In this document: one piece after another, positions 47,547 to 57,266 of the stretch
How the letters are laid out: each line of letters opens with the position of its first letter
Position numbering within the stretch: the first letter of the stretch is position 1
NCBI RefSeq assembly: GCF_002000085.1
Contig: NZ_MUZU01000011.1
Span: 62,001 to 126,000, forward strand
Origin: Pseudocolwellia agarivorans
GTDB taxonomy: Bacteria; Pseudomonadota; Gammaproteobacteria; Enterobacterales; Alteromonadaceae
Direction of reading: 5' to 3'
Length of the DNA stretch: 64,000 bases
Program-made: the position numbers and the translations under genes
The notes under the pieces: generated by a model
The model's database searches: none
Told to the model about the DNA's origin: nothing
The model's input: the letters and a program-made list of their open reading frames with translations, nothing else

Positions 47547-49406
47547 ATGGACGAAAAACCCAACTTATTTAAACGTATATTCTTAAGCTTTTTCCGAGTA
47601 ATCAACATATCCCGTAAAGTTATTATTAATCTAATATTTTTTGGAATACTTATTCTTTTTATCGCCTCAATTTCTAATGATAAAAACACTATTATTGTTG
47701 AAAACAATTCAGCTCTTATTTTAGATCTTAACGGTGATGTCGTTGAACAAAAGCAACAAGTTGATCCTATTGAAGCCTTTATGAACGAAGCATTAGGTCA
47801 ACAAGAAGAAAACCCCGAAATATTGCTCGCCGACATTATAAAAGTGATTAAATCAGCAACAACTGATAATCGTATCACCACGCTAGTGTTAAAGTTAGAT
47901 AAATTAAATCGCTCAGGCCTAACTAAAATGAGCATTATTAGCGACGAACTTGAAGCATTTAAAGCCACAGGTAAGCAAATTATTGCTATTGGTGAAAACT
48001 TCACACAAGACCAATATTACTTAGCAAGTTACGCTAATGAAATTTGGTTAGATCCAAACGGTTGGTTAATACTTGACGGTTATGGCAGTTACCAACTGTA
48101 TTACAAATCAGCTATCGAAAAACTTGCTATAACGCCTTACATATTTCGCGTAGGTACGTATAAGTCAGCAGTTGAACCATATATGCGTGACGATATGTCG
48201 CCACAAGCTAAAGAAGCTAATCAACTCTGGTTAAATGACTTATGGACTCATTACAAAACGAATGTCGCTACACAACGTGGTTTTGACATTAGCAATTTTG
48301 ATGAAAATGCTGAAACTCTTATCAGCAAACTTGAAGCCGTCAATGGTGATATTGCTCAATATGCGTTAAACAACTCATGGGTTGATGAATTAAAAAGTCG
48401 TCACGATGTTGAAACGTCTTTAAAAGCACGATTAGGTGTTAGTGATACCTCTGATACGTATACTTCTATTAACTTTAGAGATTACTTATCCACTCTCAAT
48501 TTAGCTTTCCCTATGCCACATGCCGTAAAAACAGACAAAGTAGCCATAGTCGTAGCCAAAGGTACTATTTTAAATGGTACGCAAAAACCAGGAACCATAG
48601 GTGGCGACAGTACGGCTAAATTATTGCAACAAGCACGCGAAGACGACAACGTAAAAGCCGTAGTGTTACGCGTAGACAGCCCCGGTGGTAGCGCTTTTGC
48701 TTCTGAAATAATTAGACAAGAAGTTGAGCTACTTAAACAAGCAGGTAAACCTGTTGTAGCTTCTATGGGAACCTATGCAGCCTCTGGCGGTTATTGGATT
48801 TCAGCACCTGCCGATAAAATTTACGCAGCGCCAACAACCATTACAGGATCCATTGGTATTTTTGGATTAATGATGACCTTTGAAAATGCGTTAAGTAAAT
48901 TAGGCGTTTTTACTGATGGTGTTGGTACTACAGAATTTGCAGGCTTCAGCCCTACTCGTCCACTTTCTGAAGGTGTTTCAAAAATCATTCAAATGAACGT
49001 AAACAAAGGCTACCAAGATTTTATTACCCTAGTAGCAGAAAACAGAAATATGACTCTTGAACAAGTAGATGCTATTGCTCAAGGTAGAGTATGGTCTGGT
49101 GCTAAAGCGAAAGAGTTAGGCCTTGTTGATGAATTAGGTGGATTAGAAGACGCTATAAATGAAGCCGCAACTTTAGCTAAGCTCACTGATTTCGATACTT
49201 GGTTAGTAGAAAAAGAGCTTTCGCCAAAAGACTTATTTATGAAGAATGTTTTTGGTCAAGCAACTGCCCTTTTACCTACATCAATTATCAGCTTAAGCCC
49301 ACTTGAGAAATCAATCGCTAAACTTAAAAGCGAGCTTGAACACTTGAACTACTTAAATGATCCAAAAAGCACTTACACATTATGTATGAGTTGTGAAATA
49401 GATTAA
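47547..49406 (+). CDS. sppA: Signal peptide peptidase SppA, 67-kDa type
   Basis: A 619-residue double-domain SppA with one N-terminal membrane helix (about 27-44). The catalytic Lys lies in VGTYKSAVEPY in the first half and the catalytic Ser in YAASGGYWISAPAD in the second, with VDSPGGSAF in between. It degrades signal peptides in the inner membrane, periplasmic face. It is a single gene ended by a terminator. Confidence 0.95.
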   Translation: MDEKPNLFKRIFLSFFRVINISRKVIINLIFFGILILFIASISNDKNTIIVENNSALILDLNGDVVEQKQQVDPIEAFMNEALGQQEENPEILLADIIKVIKSATTDNRITTLVLKLDKLNRSGLTKMSIISDELEAFKATGKQIIAIGENFTQDQYYLASYANEIWLDPNGWLILDGYGSYQLYYKSAIEKLAITPYIFRVGTYKSAVEPYMRDDMSPQAKEANQLWLNDLWTHYKTNVATQRGFDISNFDENAETLISKLEAVNGDIAQYALNNSWVDELKSRHDVETSLKARLGVSDTSDTYTSINFRDYLSTLNLAFPMPHAVKTDKVAIVVAKGTILNGTQKPGTIGGDSTAKLLQQAREDDNVKAVVLRVDSPGGSAFASEIIRQEVELLKQAGKPVVASMGTYAASGGYWISAPADKIYAAPTTITGSIGIFGLMMTFENALSKLGVFTDGVGTTEFAGFSPTRPLSEGVSKIIQMNVNKGYQDFITLVAENRNMTLEQVDAIAQGRVWSGAKAKELGLVDELGGLEDAINEAATLAKLTDFDTWLVEKELSPKDLFMKNVFGQATALLPTSIISLSPLEKSIAKLKSELEHLNYLNDPKSTYTLCMSCEID

Positions 49407-49448
49407 TTCTAATAATTCATAACACTTAACCGTAAAAAGTATTATCAT

Positions 49449-49473
49449 AGCCTCGATTTTATCGGGGCTTTTT
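49449..49473 (+). terminator. Terminator between sppA and ansA
   Basis: AGCCTCGAT (49449-49457) pairs with ATCGGGGCT (49461-49469, one G-U) followed by TTTT. Confidence 0.8.
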
Positions 49474-49497
49474 ATTGCCTAATTATTGGAAATACAC

Positions 49498-50517
49498 ATG
49501 ATGAAAAAACGCATTTATATCGCCTACACAGGCGGAACGATAGGAATGAAAGCAAGCGAAAACGGTTATATACCTGAAAAAGGCCATTTAACTGAGTCAA
49601 TTCTAGCCAATGTAGATTTTCATCGTGAAGAAATGCCTGAGTTTACTATTCATGAATATTCGCCATTAATAGATTCGTCTAATATGTCACCAAGCGACTG
49701 GCAATATATTGCTGACGACATAAAGTCACACTATAACGACTACGATGGCTTTGTTGTGCTGCATGGCACCGACACTATGGCATATACAAGCTCAGCACTG
49801 TCTTTTATGTTTGAGAATTTATCAAAACCGGTAATCGTTACTGGTTCGCAAATACCGTTAAGTCAATTACGTTCAGACGGACAAGTTAACTTATTAAACT
49901 CGTTATACATTGCAGCTAACTACCCTATTGCAGAAGTAGGCTTATACTTTAACAACAAGCTTTATCGAGGTAATCGCAGTATTAAGGCCTTTGCTGACGG
50001 CTTTAATGCTTTCGACTCACCGAATTTACCACCGCTATTAGAAGCCGGTATAAACATTACCCTCATTGAGGGAAAATTAACGCAAATAGATAATGTAGAT
50101 ATTGCCCCATTACAATTAAGTGATATTACGCCACAGCCTATTGGTGTAGTTCATTTATATCCAGGTATAAGCACCGACGTACTTAAAAATATTATTCAAC
50201 AACCTGTTAAAGCACTTATTATAAGAAGCTATGGCGTAGGTAATGCTCCACAAGATAAAGACCTGCTTGATTGTATAAAAAAAGCCAGCGACAACGGCAT
50301 TATCATTGTAAATTGCAGTCAATGTATAAAAGGCACAGTGAACATGGATGGATACGCAACAGGTAACGCCTTAAGCAAGTGTGGCGTCGTGGGCGGTGTC
50401 GATATGACACTTGAAGCCACCTTGACTAAGTTACATTACCTATTAAGTAAAAACTTAGCACCAACCGAAATCCGTAAGCTTATGCAAAGTAACTTACGTG
50501 GTGAGCTAACAAAGTAA
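49498..50517 (+). CDS. ansA: L-asparaginase, type I (cytoplasmic)
   Basis: The first of two tandem ATGs (49498) is the probable start, with GGAAA upstream; a TTG at 49486 would add four residues. The 339-residue product has the two asparaginase Thr motifs, IAYTGGTIGMK and VVLHGTDTMAY, and lacks a signal peptide, as in the cytoplasmic type. It hydrolyses Asn to Asp. It lies 91 bp after sppA, the arrangement also seen in E. coli. Confidence 0.95.
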   Translation: MMKKRIYIAYTGGTIGMKASENGYIPEKGHLTESILANVDFHREEMPEFTIHEYSPLIDSSNMSPSDWQYIADDIKSHYNDYDGFVVLHGTDTMAYTSSALSFMFENLSKPVIVTGSQIPLSQLRSDGQVNLLNSLYIAANYPIAEVGLYFNNKLYRGNRSIKAFADGFNAFDSPNLPPLLEAGINITLIEGKLTQIDNVDIAPLQLSDITPQPIGVVHLYPGISTDVLKNIIQQPVKALIIRSYGVGNAPQDKDLLDCIKKASDNGIIIVNCSQCIKGTVNMDGYATGNALSKCGVVGGVDMTLEATLTKLHYLLSKNLAPTEIRKLMQSNLRGELTK

Positions 50518-50531
50518 TCACCACAAAACTC

Positions 50532-50560
50532 AATGCAATACGTTAATAAAGTATTGCATT
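50532..50560 (+). terminator. Hairpin after ansA
   Basis: AATGCAATAC (50532-50541) and GTATTGCATT (50551-50560) form a 10-bp stem followed by a short T-rich stretch. Confidence 0.6.
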
Positions 50561-50603
50561 TACCACTTTCTTTTAAGTAATAAAAATTGAGCAGTTAAAA
50601 ACT

Positions 50604-50870
50604 ATGGCTAACTTTCTTGTAATTATTACCTTGTTAACAGGGTCTATTGGACTGATGTTATTTGTGATCGGCTCAGTTTTCACCTTAATTGTCGCTTTTG
50701 GCAATCAGCAAAAACTTTATGGCTTTTCTATTCTACTATTTTTGCCTATTTCATTAATATATTGTGCTAAACACTGGGATATAGCCGCTTATTCAGGACG
50801 AATGGTGTTTGCTGGTGCAGCGATGTTAGCTATAACCGCAATTATTTTAAAACTTGCAGGGCTATATTAA
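50604..50870 (+). CDS. Small membrane protein of unknown function
   Basis: 88 residues, nearly all hydrophobic: about three membrane helices (7-33, 36-52, 65-87) with AKHWDIAAYSGRM between. No family recognised. It lies between ansA and the DUF2007-like gene on the same strand. No strong ribosome site. Confidence 0.6.
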   Translation: MANFLVIITLLTGSIGLMLFVIGSVFTLIVAFGNQQKLYGFSILLFLPISLIYCAKHWDIAAYSGRMVFAGAAMLAITAIILKLAGLY

Positions 50871-50917
50871 AACGACATAACCTTAACGAACTCTTTTAAA
50901 AGAGGTGAGTATCAATA

Positions 50918-51223
50918 ATGAAAATGATTTATACAAACGAAAATAACTTTCTTGTAAACAATGTAAAAAATCTTATTGAAGCTCAAAATATAAAAACCTT
51001 CATCAAAAATGAATTTGCACAAGGTGCTGTCGGTGAAGTTTCAGCTTTCGATTCTTGGCCTGAAGTTTGGGTTTATGACGACGCTGACTTTGACCGTGCT
51101 GATGAAATAGCTAAAGCGTCACAAAAAACGATTAAAGCTGATGATTGGATTTGCCAACATTGCTCTGAAGAAAATGATCCTTCATTTGAAGTTTGTTGGA
51201 ATTGTCAGGAAGAGAATGGTTAG
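50918..51223 (+). CDS. DUF2007-like protein with a C-terminal zinc ribbon
   Basis: A 101-residue protein. The first ~65 residues resemble the DUF2007 signal-transducing fold (YTNENNFLVNNVKNLIEAQNI, WPEVWVYDDADFDRA). The end is a zinc ribbon with two Cys pairs, ICQHC and VCWNC. AAAGAGGTGAG precedes the ATG. Role unknown; small PII-like or regulatory function is suggested for the family. Confidence 0.65.
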   Translation: MKMIYTNENNFLVNNVKNLIEAQNIKTFIKNEFAQGAVGEVSAFDSWPEVWVYDDADFDRADEIAKASQKTIKADDWICQHCSEENDPSFEVCWNCQEENG

Positions 51224-51244
51224 AAATAAAGATATTTGAAGAAG

Positions 51245-51271
51245 AAAGTAACTACAAACTGTAGTTACTTT
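51245..51271. terminator. Bidirectional terminator
   Basis: AAAGTAACTACA (51245-51256) and TGTAGTTACTTT (51260-51271), 3-nt loop, between convergent genes. Confidence 0.8.
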
Positions 51272-51279
51272 AAATGAAA

Positions 51280-51993
51280 CTATTGCTCTGAATCCCCCAC
51301 TTTGGGTAAAGGCTTTTTATCAATAACCTTAAAAGTGATTAAATCGACTAACATTGAATAAACCTCATTGTTATCAATAAATACAACAAAAAGATTCCCT
51401 TCTTCATTTAACTTTGATTCGACAATACGGTTATAACCCTCAATAATTTGTGTGTATCTAGAGCCATTCACTTCACTTAAAGCAAATGTACGTCGGTCTT
51501 TATTATCAAAAACACCATCATTATTAGTATCGTTATTTATCACTTCATAAGATATTGCTTTAATCACTGATTTAGGGCTATTACCAAAACTCAGTAAACG
51601 AATCTCAGTAATCAATTGTTTTACCGACTTAAAAAGCCAACTCGATTCATTGGTATTACTGTTTATAAATACTATGTTTTTTGATCTTGTCGGGTTGTAT
51701 TCATACATTGAAAAAGATTCAACTCTGCCTCTTTTATCAACATAAAGCTTTTCAGATTCTAAAGGAACATAATAAAAGCCAGTGTCCCCAATTATGTTCG
51801 GATATCCTAAACTCCATTTTTCTTCATCATCAGCATCTTCTGCAAGATTTAAAGTAGGAGGAGCAACTGTATCCTTTTTAAATAAAGGTTTACTCAACTG
51901 GTAAACAATTAATAAAGACCCCAGTATAATACCTACAAACAATATTAAACCGTTAAAATTCCAAATCCATTTAAAAACCTTGTCTGATTTCAT
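51280..51993 (-). CDS. Membrane-anchored hypothetical protein
   Basis: The start ATG at 51993 has AGGAAT upstream; the longer frame adds an implausible Cys-rich extension that overlaps the next gene. The 237-residue product has one membrane helix near residues 15-37. The periplasmic domain has a Ca-binding-like NNDTNNDGVFDNKDRR segment. No family name recognised. It is preceded by a small membrane protein gene on the same strand. Confidence 0.65.
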   Translation of the reverse strand: MKSDKVFKWIWNFNGLILFVGIILGSLLIVYQLSKPLFKKDTVAPPTLNLAEDADDEEKWSLGYPNIIGDTGFYYVPLESEKLYVDKRGRVESFSMYEYNPTRSKNIVFINSNTNESSWLFKSVKQLITEIRLLSFGNSPKSVIKAISYEVINNDTNNDGVFDNKDRRTFALSEVNGSRYTQIIEGYNRIVESKLNEEGNLFVVFIDNNEVYSMLVDLITFKVIDKKPLPKVGDSEQ

Positions 51994-52019
51994 GCCATTC
52001 CTAATTAAGATAAATAAAC

Positions 52020-52325
52020 TTATACAACAAACACAACAATAGCAGCGGTTACACCTAAAACAGTATAGTGTGGCGCTCCGTTTGGTACTTTGTCTAACAA
52101 CCAATAACAAACAAAAGCTAATGCAAATAATATCGCGCTGCCAATAAATACGCCCATTAACGGGTTACCCATGATTAAACCCGCTATGGCTAAAGGAATA
52201 CTAAAAAGTAGCGCAGAAAAGTAAGCTTCTTTTTTAACTAAATACAATTTATAAGAAAGCGCTAGCATAAGAATTTTTAAAATAAGAAATATCATAAATT
52301 TACCGTAATTATTTAAATAAACCAT
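52020..52325 (-). CDS. Small membrane protein of unknown function
   Basis: 101 residues with about four hydrophobic segments (IFLILKILMLALSY, then SALLFSIPLAIAGLIMG, AILFALAFVCYWLL and a last one). A start at residue 11 (52295) is also possible. No family recognised. Confidence 0.55.
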   Translation of the reverse strand: MVYLNNYGKFMIFLILKILMLALSYKLYLVKKEAYFSALLFSIPLAIAGLIMGNPLMGVFIGSAILFALAFVCYWLLDKVPNGAPHYTVLGVTAAIVVFVV

Positions 52326-52384
52326 TACTGATGGTTTATTTTATATGAAAGATAATGTGTGTTTTATCTGTAATGATTAAAGGA

Positions 52385-52798
52385 TTAGCTACCAGACACC
52401 ATAACAATACGTTCTGCGGGTACTCGTAACTGCTGCATTAAATACACTTTAAATGGTGCTTCGTAAGCTTGTTTATCGACTGCTTTTTGCATGCACAGTA
52501 ACCATGCTTCACTTTCTGCAGGGCCTACCGACAAATGCTTATGCGCTAGTGGAATATTAATACCACCATAATGTTCAGCATAGAGCTTGGGGCCGCCAAG
52601 CCAACCTGATAAAAAATAGGTAAGCTTTTGTCGTGAGGCAGTTAAATCGGCAGGATGCATATCTCTAATGTTTTGAGATTCTTTAAAAGTAGCCATGTTC
52701 TGATAAAAGTCATCAACAAGTTGCGTTATGCCCGATAACTCCCCTGCCATTTTATAAGAATTATCGCCTACGCCGTATTCACAGCTTTTGTTATTCAT
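52385..52798 (-). CDS. Group II truncated haemoglobin
   Basis: A 137-residue globin of the trHb II family. It has the F/G-region text FLSGWLGGPKLYAEHYGG and the proximal-His stretch HKHLSVGPAESEAWLLCM, then the C-terminal helix. Group II truncated globins bind O2/NO and are often linked to oxidative or nitrosative stress. Next gene upstream is a conserved hypothetical. Confidence 0.9.
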   Translation of the reverse strand: MNNKSCEYGVGDNSYKMAGELSGITQLVDDFYQNMATFKESQNIRDMHPADLTASRQKLTYFLSGWLGGPKLYAEHYGGINIPLAHKHLSVGPAESEAWLLCMQKAVDKQAYEAPFKVYLMQQLRVPAERIVMVSGS

Positions 52799-52841
52799 TA
52801 TTACAACCTGTACCTAAAGCCTGTATCCAAAGAGGATAACG

Positions 52842-53123
52842 TTATAAAGATGAAACGCCTGATACTTCAAGTACCGTTTTAGCATTGGCTCGTTCAATAA
52901 TTTTAACTAAAGCCGATTGAATCACTTCGCTTTCTCGCGCATCGTCTTTGCTGGTAAATTGTTCTTCTTGGGCTTTAGCACCTTCTTCTAACGTAAATTG
53001 AACCACAACTAAAGTGGCACAATCAGCACTTTCACCAAAATATTCTAAAGCTATTTGTGGGTAACCTTTAAAGCCTGCTTTCACTAATTTAGCAATTCGT
53101 TTTTTAGCTTTGTCTACGTGCAT
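52842..53123 (-). CDS. Conserved hypothetical protein
   Basis: 93 residues, soluble, charged (KAKKRIAKLVKAGF at the start, ARESEVIQSALVKIIERANA near the end). No family recognised. AGGAAATA lies upstream. It lies between the GST and globin genes, all on one strand. Confidence 0.55.
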   Translation of the reverse strand: MHVDKAKKRIAKLVKAGFKGYPQIALEYFGESADCATLVVVQFTLEEGAKAQEEQFTSKDDARESEVIQSALVKIIERANAKTVLEVSGVSSL

Positions 53124-53242
53124 GTTTATTTCCTGTATTTATAAATATGGGATTCATATCAATTTATCTGAATAGTGTTAAAGATCAAAGAAATAATAAG
53201 CATCTCTTTGAATTTATTTCTTAATTTACATTAAACGTAACC

Positions 53243-53926
53243 TTATGATTTCTCGCCGCCACCAAACAACACTACTTCATGGTTGTCTAACCACAGCGGA
53301 TACTTTGCCATAACTTTAGTAAACATAGGGCTTTGCAGGTAGCTATTCAGCCATTGTCGTACTTTAGGATAAGGTGATTGTAAGTACCATTGGCGTTCTA
53401 TACGAGCAAATTGTCGAATAAAAGGCAGTAACGCAATATCGGCTAAGCTTTCTTTTGGCCCCATTAAAAATGCACTGTTCGTTAAGCGCTGTTCTAATGT
53501 TTGAATAAAGCCTTCACAGGCTTGTCGACATTCTACTACGTTAGTTTCTTTATAACGTTTGGCGCATTTGTAGGCTTCTATCGCTGTTTTAAATTCATGA
53601 TCAAAGGTATGAATTAATGCGAGCATTTCAGTTAATGCCGATTCACGTTCTCTTAATAATAAATTATTAGGATCTGTTTCATGCAACGCCCACAGCATTA
53701 CGTCTAGGCTTTCTTCGATAACACGATTATTTTCGTTGGGTAAAACTATAACCGGCACCGTTCCTTTAGGTGATACTGCTATCATTTCTGGTGGTTTATT
53801 ACTTAGCACTAAATCTCGCAACAATACCGTTTGCTTAGCTTTAAAAATAGCAATACGAGCACGCATAGCATAAGGACAATTTCTTAATGAATATAAAATA
53901 GGAAGATCGGAGTGATTATTAGCCAT
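53243..53926 (-). CDS. Glutathione S-transferase-like protein
   Basis: A 227-residue protein. The thioredoxin-fold N-domain has CPYAMRARIAI (Cys18, omega/beta-like active site), the cis-Pro TVPVIVL and EESLDVMLW. An all-helical C-domain follows. It likely acts as a glutathione-dependent reductase or transferase in the cytoplasm. Confidence 0.88.
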   Translation of the reverse strand: MANNHSDLPILYSLRNCPYAMRARIAIFKAKQTVLLRDLVLSNKPPEMIAVSPKGTVPVIVLPNENNRVIEESLDVMLWALHETDPNNLLLRERESALTEMLALIHTFDHEFKTAIEAYKCAKRYKETNVVECRQACEGFIQTLEQRLTNSAFLMGPKESLADIALLPFIRQFARIERQWYLQSPYPKVRQWLNSYLQSPMFTKVMAKYPLWLDNHEVVLFGGGEKS

Positions 53927-54058
53927 AGATTTTTAATTTATACCTAGAAATAGCGATGAAATGCGTTTTAACTATTTTAACGGTATTCAACAGCTAAATA
54001 TATGCGTAAAATCTCCCCTTTAAAATTTAACCGCCTTAATATTGGCTAAAGTTGAGAA

Positions 54059-56365
54059 ATGAGTCCTAAAATAGAATTGTTAGCGCCAGGTGGCGACATA
54101 GATGCGATAAAAGCGGCAATAATTGCTGGAGCCGATGCGGTTTATTGTGGTTTAGACACCTTTAATGCGCGTAACCGTGCGGCTAATATTTCTTTTGATG
54201 AGCTTGTAGGTTGTATTCGACTTGCACACCAGTACGAATGCCAAATATTTTTAACATTAAACATTATTATATTAGAACGTGAATTTAAGTCGTTAGCCAA
54301 GTTATTAAGCAAACTGGCCAATACCACATTAGACGGTGTTATCGTTCAAGATTTAGGTTTGTTGTATATTTTAAAAAAGCATTTTCCTACGTTAGATATT
54401 CATGCTTCTACGCAATTAACAACACATAATATTGGTCAAATTCCTTTCCTTAAAAAGCTAGGCGCTTCTCGTGTTAACTTATCAAGAGAGTTAAATTTAA
54501 AAGAAATTACGGCAATTACTCAAGTGAGCCAAGATCAAGACGTGCTTACTGAAGTATTTGTACACGGTTCTTTATGTGTCGCTTTCTCGGGCTTATGTTA
54601 TTCAACGTCAGCCAGTGTAGGTAATTCAGGCAACCGTGGTCGATGTAGTCAAGCGTGTCGCGAAGAATACAAACCGACTGAATCGGGTAATAAATTTCCG
54701 TTAAATATAAAAGACAACTCAGCTTTCTTCGACTTACCCGCATTAATTGATGCAGGCGTTCATTCATTTAAAGTTGAAGGTCGCATTAAAGGCGCAAGTT
54801 ACGTACATACGGTAATTGATAGCTTTCGTAAGCAAATAGATGGTTTTGTAGAAACAGGTGAATTATTAGAAGACGGCGAACGTCTTTATAAAGTGTTCAA
54901 CCGTGACTTTTCAAACGCCTTTTTACGTGGTGATTTAAATCAATCGATGTTTATTGAAAACCCTCGTGATAATTCTAAATACCATGCGGTAGATAAAAGT
55001 AACGCCATTTCAGTTGTACAAATTCATGAAGTTGAAGAAAAACTCAGTGCTGAGAAAGAAGAAATTAACACTTCAGTATTTGAAAAAATTAAGCATTTGA
55101 GTATAGATAAACGCCCTTTATCTCTTATATTTACAGGTAACGAAGGCAAGCCATTAACCCTTACGGTAAAAACAGAAGGCTATGGTGAAGGCAAAGCATT
55201 AACTGAAGAACAAACCTTTGTTTTACATTCAACTAACCTGTTAGTCGCAAGTGATAAAAACTGTATTGACAAAGCCGCTATCGAAAAACGCTTTAAAGGT
55301 TTTAACAACGCTGAATTTAACTTAATTGAATTAAATTGCGATGCGATTGAAACGGGTTTAAATATTCCATTTAAAGATCTTACCGCGTTAAAAAATGAGT
55401 TGTCTTCGTTACTAAACGATAACTCACCTGTTCATCCTGAAGTGATTTTACCTAAATTAGCACGCCATGCTAAAACGCCTAATGATAAGTATAAAGCTAA
55501 GCTGTCTATTTTAATTTGTGACGATACCGATTTAGATCTTGCCAACGTAACAGATGCAGACATTTACTTTAAACTACCAGACGCTTACAAACGTGGTTGT
55601 ACTAAATATGTGAGCTTTTTTAATGAAAACCCTCGCCTTATCCCGTGGTTTCCATCGGTATTAATTGGTAAAGATTACGACGTAGCATTAAATATTTTAG
55701 AGCAAGTTAAACCTAAGCTTATTGTGACCAACAACACTGGTATTGCAAACCGAGCGTCTGAGCTAGGTATTAAGTGGATAGCTGGGCCTTTCTTAAATAC
55801 AACTAACTCTTATGCGCTATTAGCCATGAAAGAAACATTTAATTGTGACGGCGCATTTATTTCAAACGAAATAAACTACCAACAAATGAAAACCATTGCT
55901 CGCCCTGAAAACTTTAAGTTGTTTTACAGTATTTACCACCCTATTTTGTTAATGACCAGCAGACAGTGTTTTTTCCAACAAAGTGTAGGTTGTGAAAAAC
56001 CACGTATTGATAACGGTTGTATGCTTTCTTGCGATAAATCTACCAGCATAACTAACCTTAAAGGTGTTTCGTTTGCTATTGATAAACAAAAAGCAGGCTA
56101 CCCAAGCATTTATAACAATGACCAGTTTTTAAACATGGAAATTATTAATGACCTAGCTGATTTGTTTGATGGCTTTATGATTGACTTAACCAATATTGGT
56201 TCTGGCGATAAAGAAACACCAGACAAAGCGGTACTGATTGAGCAGTTTGAAGCCTTACTAAAAGTAGATAAAAGCGAAAGTGCTGACGGACAAGTACGCA
56301 TTCAGCAAGCGTTAAATCAATTAATCCCTGAATCAACTAACGTGCAATACCATAACGGGCTTTAG
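54059..56365 (+). CDS. rlhA: Peptidase U32-family 23S rRNA hydroxylase RlhA
   Basis: A 768-residue U32-family protein with the U32 signature EVFVHGSLCVAFSGLCYS and Cys ligands CSQACR. A long C-terminal collagenase-like part with DUF3656 features follows, ending in the RQCFFQQSVGCEKP and CMLSC Cys segments. Length and layout match YdcP/RlhA (23S rRNA C2501 hydroxylation) rather than the shorter TrhP/YegQ. It is a single gene ended by a strong hairpin. Confidence 0.85.
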   Translation: MSPKIELLAPGGDIDAIKAAIIAGADAVYCGLDTFNARNRAANISFDELVGCIRLAHQYECQIFLTLNIIILEREFKSLAKLLSKLANTTLDGVIVQDLGLLYILKKHFPTLDIHASTQLTTHNIGQIPFLKKLGASRVNLSRELNLKEITAITQVSQDQDVLTEVFVHGSLCVAFSGLCYSTSASVGNSGNRGRCSQACREEYKPTESGNKFPLNIKDNSAFFDLPALIDAGVHSFKVEGRIKGASYVHTVIDSFRKQIDGFVETGELLEDGERLYKVFNRDFSNAFLRGDLNQSMFIENPRDNSKYHAVDKSNAISVVQIHEVEEKLSAEKEEINTSVFEKIKHLSIDKRPLSLIFTGNEGKPLTLTVKTEGYGEGKALTEEQTFVLHSTNLLVASDKNCIDKAAIEKRFKGFNNAEFNLIELNCDAIETGLNIPFKDLTALKNELSSLLNDNSPVHPEVILPKLARHAKTPNDKYKAKLSILICDDTDLDLANVTDADIYFKLPDAYKRGCTKYVSFFNENPRLIPWFPSVLIGKDYDVALNILEQVKPKLIVTNNTGIANRASELGIKWIAGPFLNTTNSYALLAMKETFNCDGAFISNEINYQQMKTIARPENFKLFYSIYHPILLMTSRQCFFQQSVGCEKPRIDNGCMLSCDKSTSITNLKGVSFAIDKQKAGYPSIYNNDQFLNMEIINDLADLFDGFMIDLTNIGSGDKETPDKAVLIEQFEALLKVDKSESADGQVRIQQALNQLIPESTNVQYHNGL

Positions 56366-56380
56366 ATTAAGGTATTAACA

Positions 56381-56411
56381 ATGAGCGTTTATTTTACAAA
56401 TAAACGCTCAT
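56381..56411. terminator. Bidirectional terminator after rlhA
   Basis: ATGAGCGTTTATTT (56381-56394) and AAATAAACGCTCAT (56398-56411), a 14-bp stem with a 3-nt loop. Confidence 0.85.
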
Positions 56412-56414
56412 AAT

Positions 56415-56822
56415 CTACTCCATCTCACACATGGCTGGTTTTCCACCAGTTACAGAGCAATTAAATCCAGGCTCACAATACCCTTCTGCATTGCTATATT
56501 TACAACCAGCTTTTATTTCGCAGCTTTTCATTTGTTCGTAATTAATTGGAGCAGAATGACTTTTAGCTGAATTGTTTTCAATTAGAGTATCCGTAGGAAA
56601 TAAAGTCCATTGGGTAAAACCTTGTTCGCAAGTGTTTTTAGCCATATCACAGCTATAGGTATTTTCGCTTATATAATTTAAGGTGCATTGGCTACTGGTT
56701 AAGCAATGTGCTTCTGATAGGCTTTGGCAATCAGCTTCTTCAGCGAGGGTTTGTGTGGAACAGAATATAATAAGAGTAACGATAAAATACTGAACAGTAG
56801 ACGAATTGAACATAATTAACAT
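56415..56822 (-). CDS. Secreted Cys-rich hypothetical protein
   Basis: 135 residues with a signal peptide (FIVTLIIFCSTQTLA-E). The mature part carries 11 Cys (ADCQSLSEAHCLTSSQC, then KAGCKYSNAEGYCEPGFNC), suggesting a disulfide-rich fold. No family recognised. Its start overlaps the stop of the VOC gene by seven bases, so the pair is coupled. Confidence 0.65.
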   Translation of the reverse strand: MLIMFNSSTVQYFIVTLIIFCSTQTLAEEADCQSLSEAHCLTSSQCTLNYISENTYSCDMAKNTCEQGFTQWTLFPTDTLIENNSAKSHSAPINYEQMKSCEIKAGCKYSNAEGYCEPGFNCSVTGGKPAMCEME

Positions 56823-57172
56823 GATGCTTTGTTAAGTTCCGTTACGTGCCAAAGCTCGCCTGACGGCCCCCATAAATAAATAACTTTGCCCCAAGGCTCT
56901 ACTTTAATCGGTTCGTATTTAATATCAAAGCCTTTCAAGTGTGAAATTACTTGAAAGGCTTCATTTATATCTACAACAGAAAGTTGCAACATTAACTGAG
57001 TATTTAATACTTGGTTATATGTTTTTTGCAAAAAGAAGGTGCAACCACCGTTCTCAAAAATAGAGAGTTCTTCGGTAGCATAATCCATTTTAAAACCCAG
57101 ATCCTGATAAAAAGATTGTGATACCTCGTAATTGTTACTGGATATAAACACTCTAATATCATCAATTTTCAT
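56816..57172 (-). CDS. VOC (glyoxalase/bleomycin-resistance-like) protein
   Basis: A 118-residue two-module VOC fold: DIRVFISSNNYEVSQSFYQD, FFLQKTYNQ, then the second half with VIYLWGPSGELWHVTEL. Enzymatic role unknown. Confidence 0.85.
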   Translation of the reverse strand: MKIDDIRVFISSNNYEVSQSFYQDLGFKMDYATEELSIFENGGCTFFLQKTYNQVLNTQLMLQLSVVDINEAFQVISHLKGFDIKYEPIKVEPWGKVIYLWGPSGELWHVTELNKASC

Positions 57173-57210
57173 AGCAGGTAGTTAACTTACATTATATTTT
57201 CGGTATTGTA

Positions 57211-57250
57211 TTAAACCAGCAATAGAAGTATTTATCTATTACTGGTTTAA
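57211..57250 (-). terminator. Terminator after the Big_2 sulfatase
   Basis: TTAAACCAGcAATAG (57211-57225) pairs with CTATTACTGGTTTAA (57236-57250), one mismatch, between the sulfatase and the VOC gene. Confidence 0.75.
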
Positions 57251-57266
57251 TAACTTAATTAACGAA

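Noticed and set aside
53124-53242. Possible riboswitch or small RNA between the GST and the hypothetical gene
   Set aside because: Only weak, AT-rich pairing is visible; no recognised riboswitch core.
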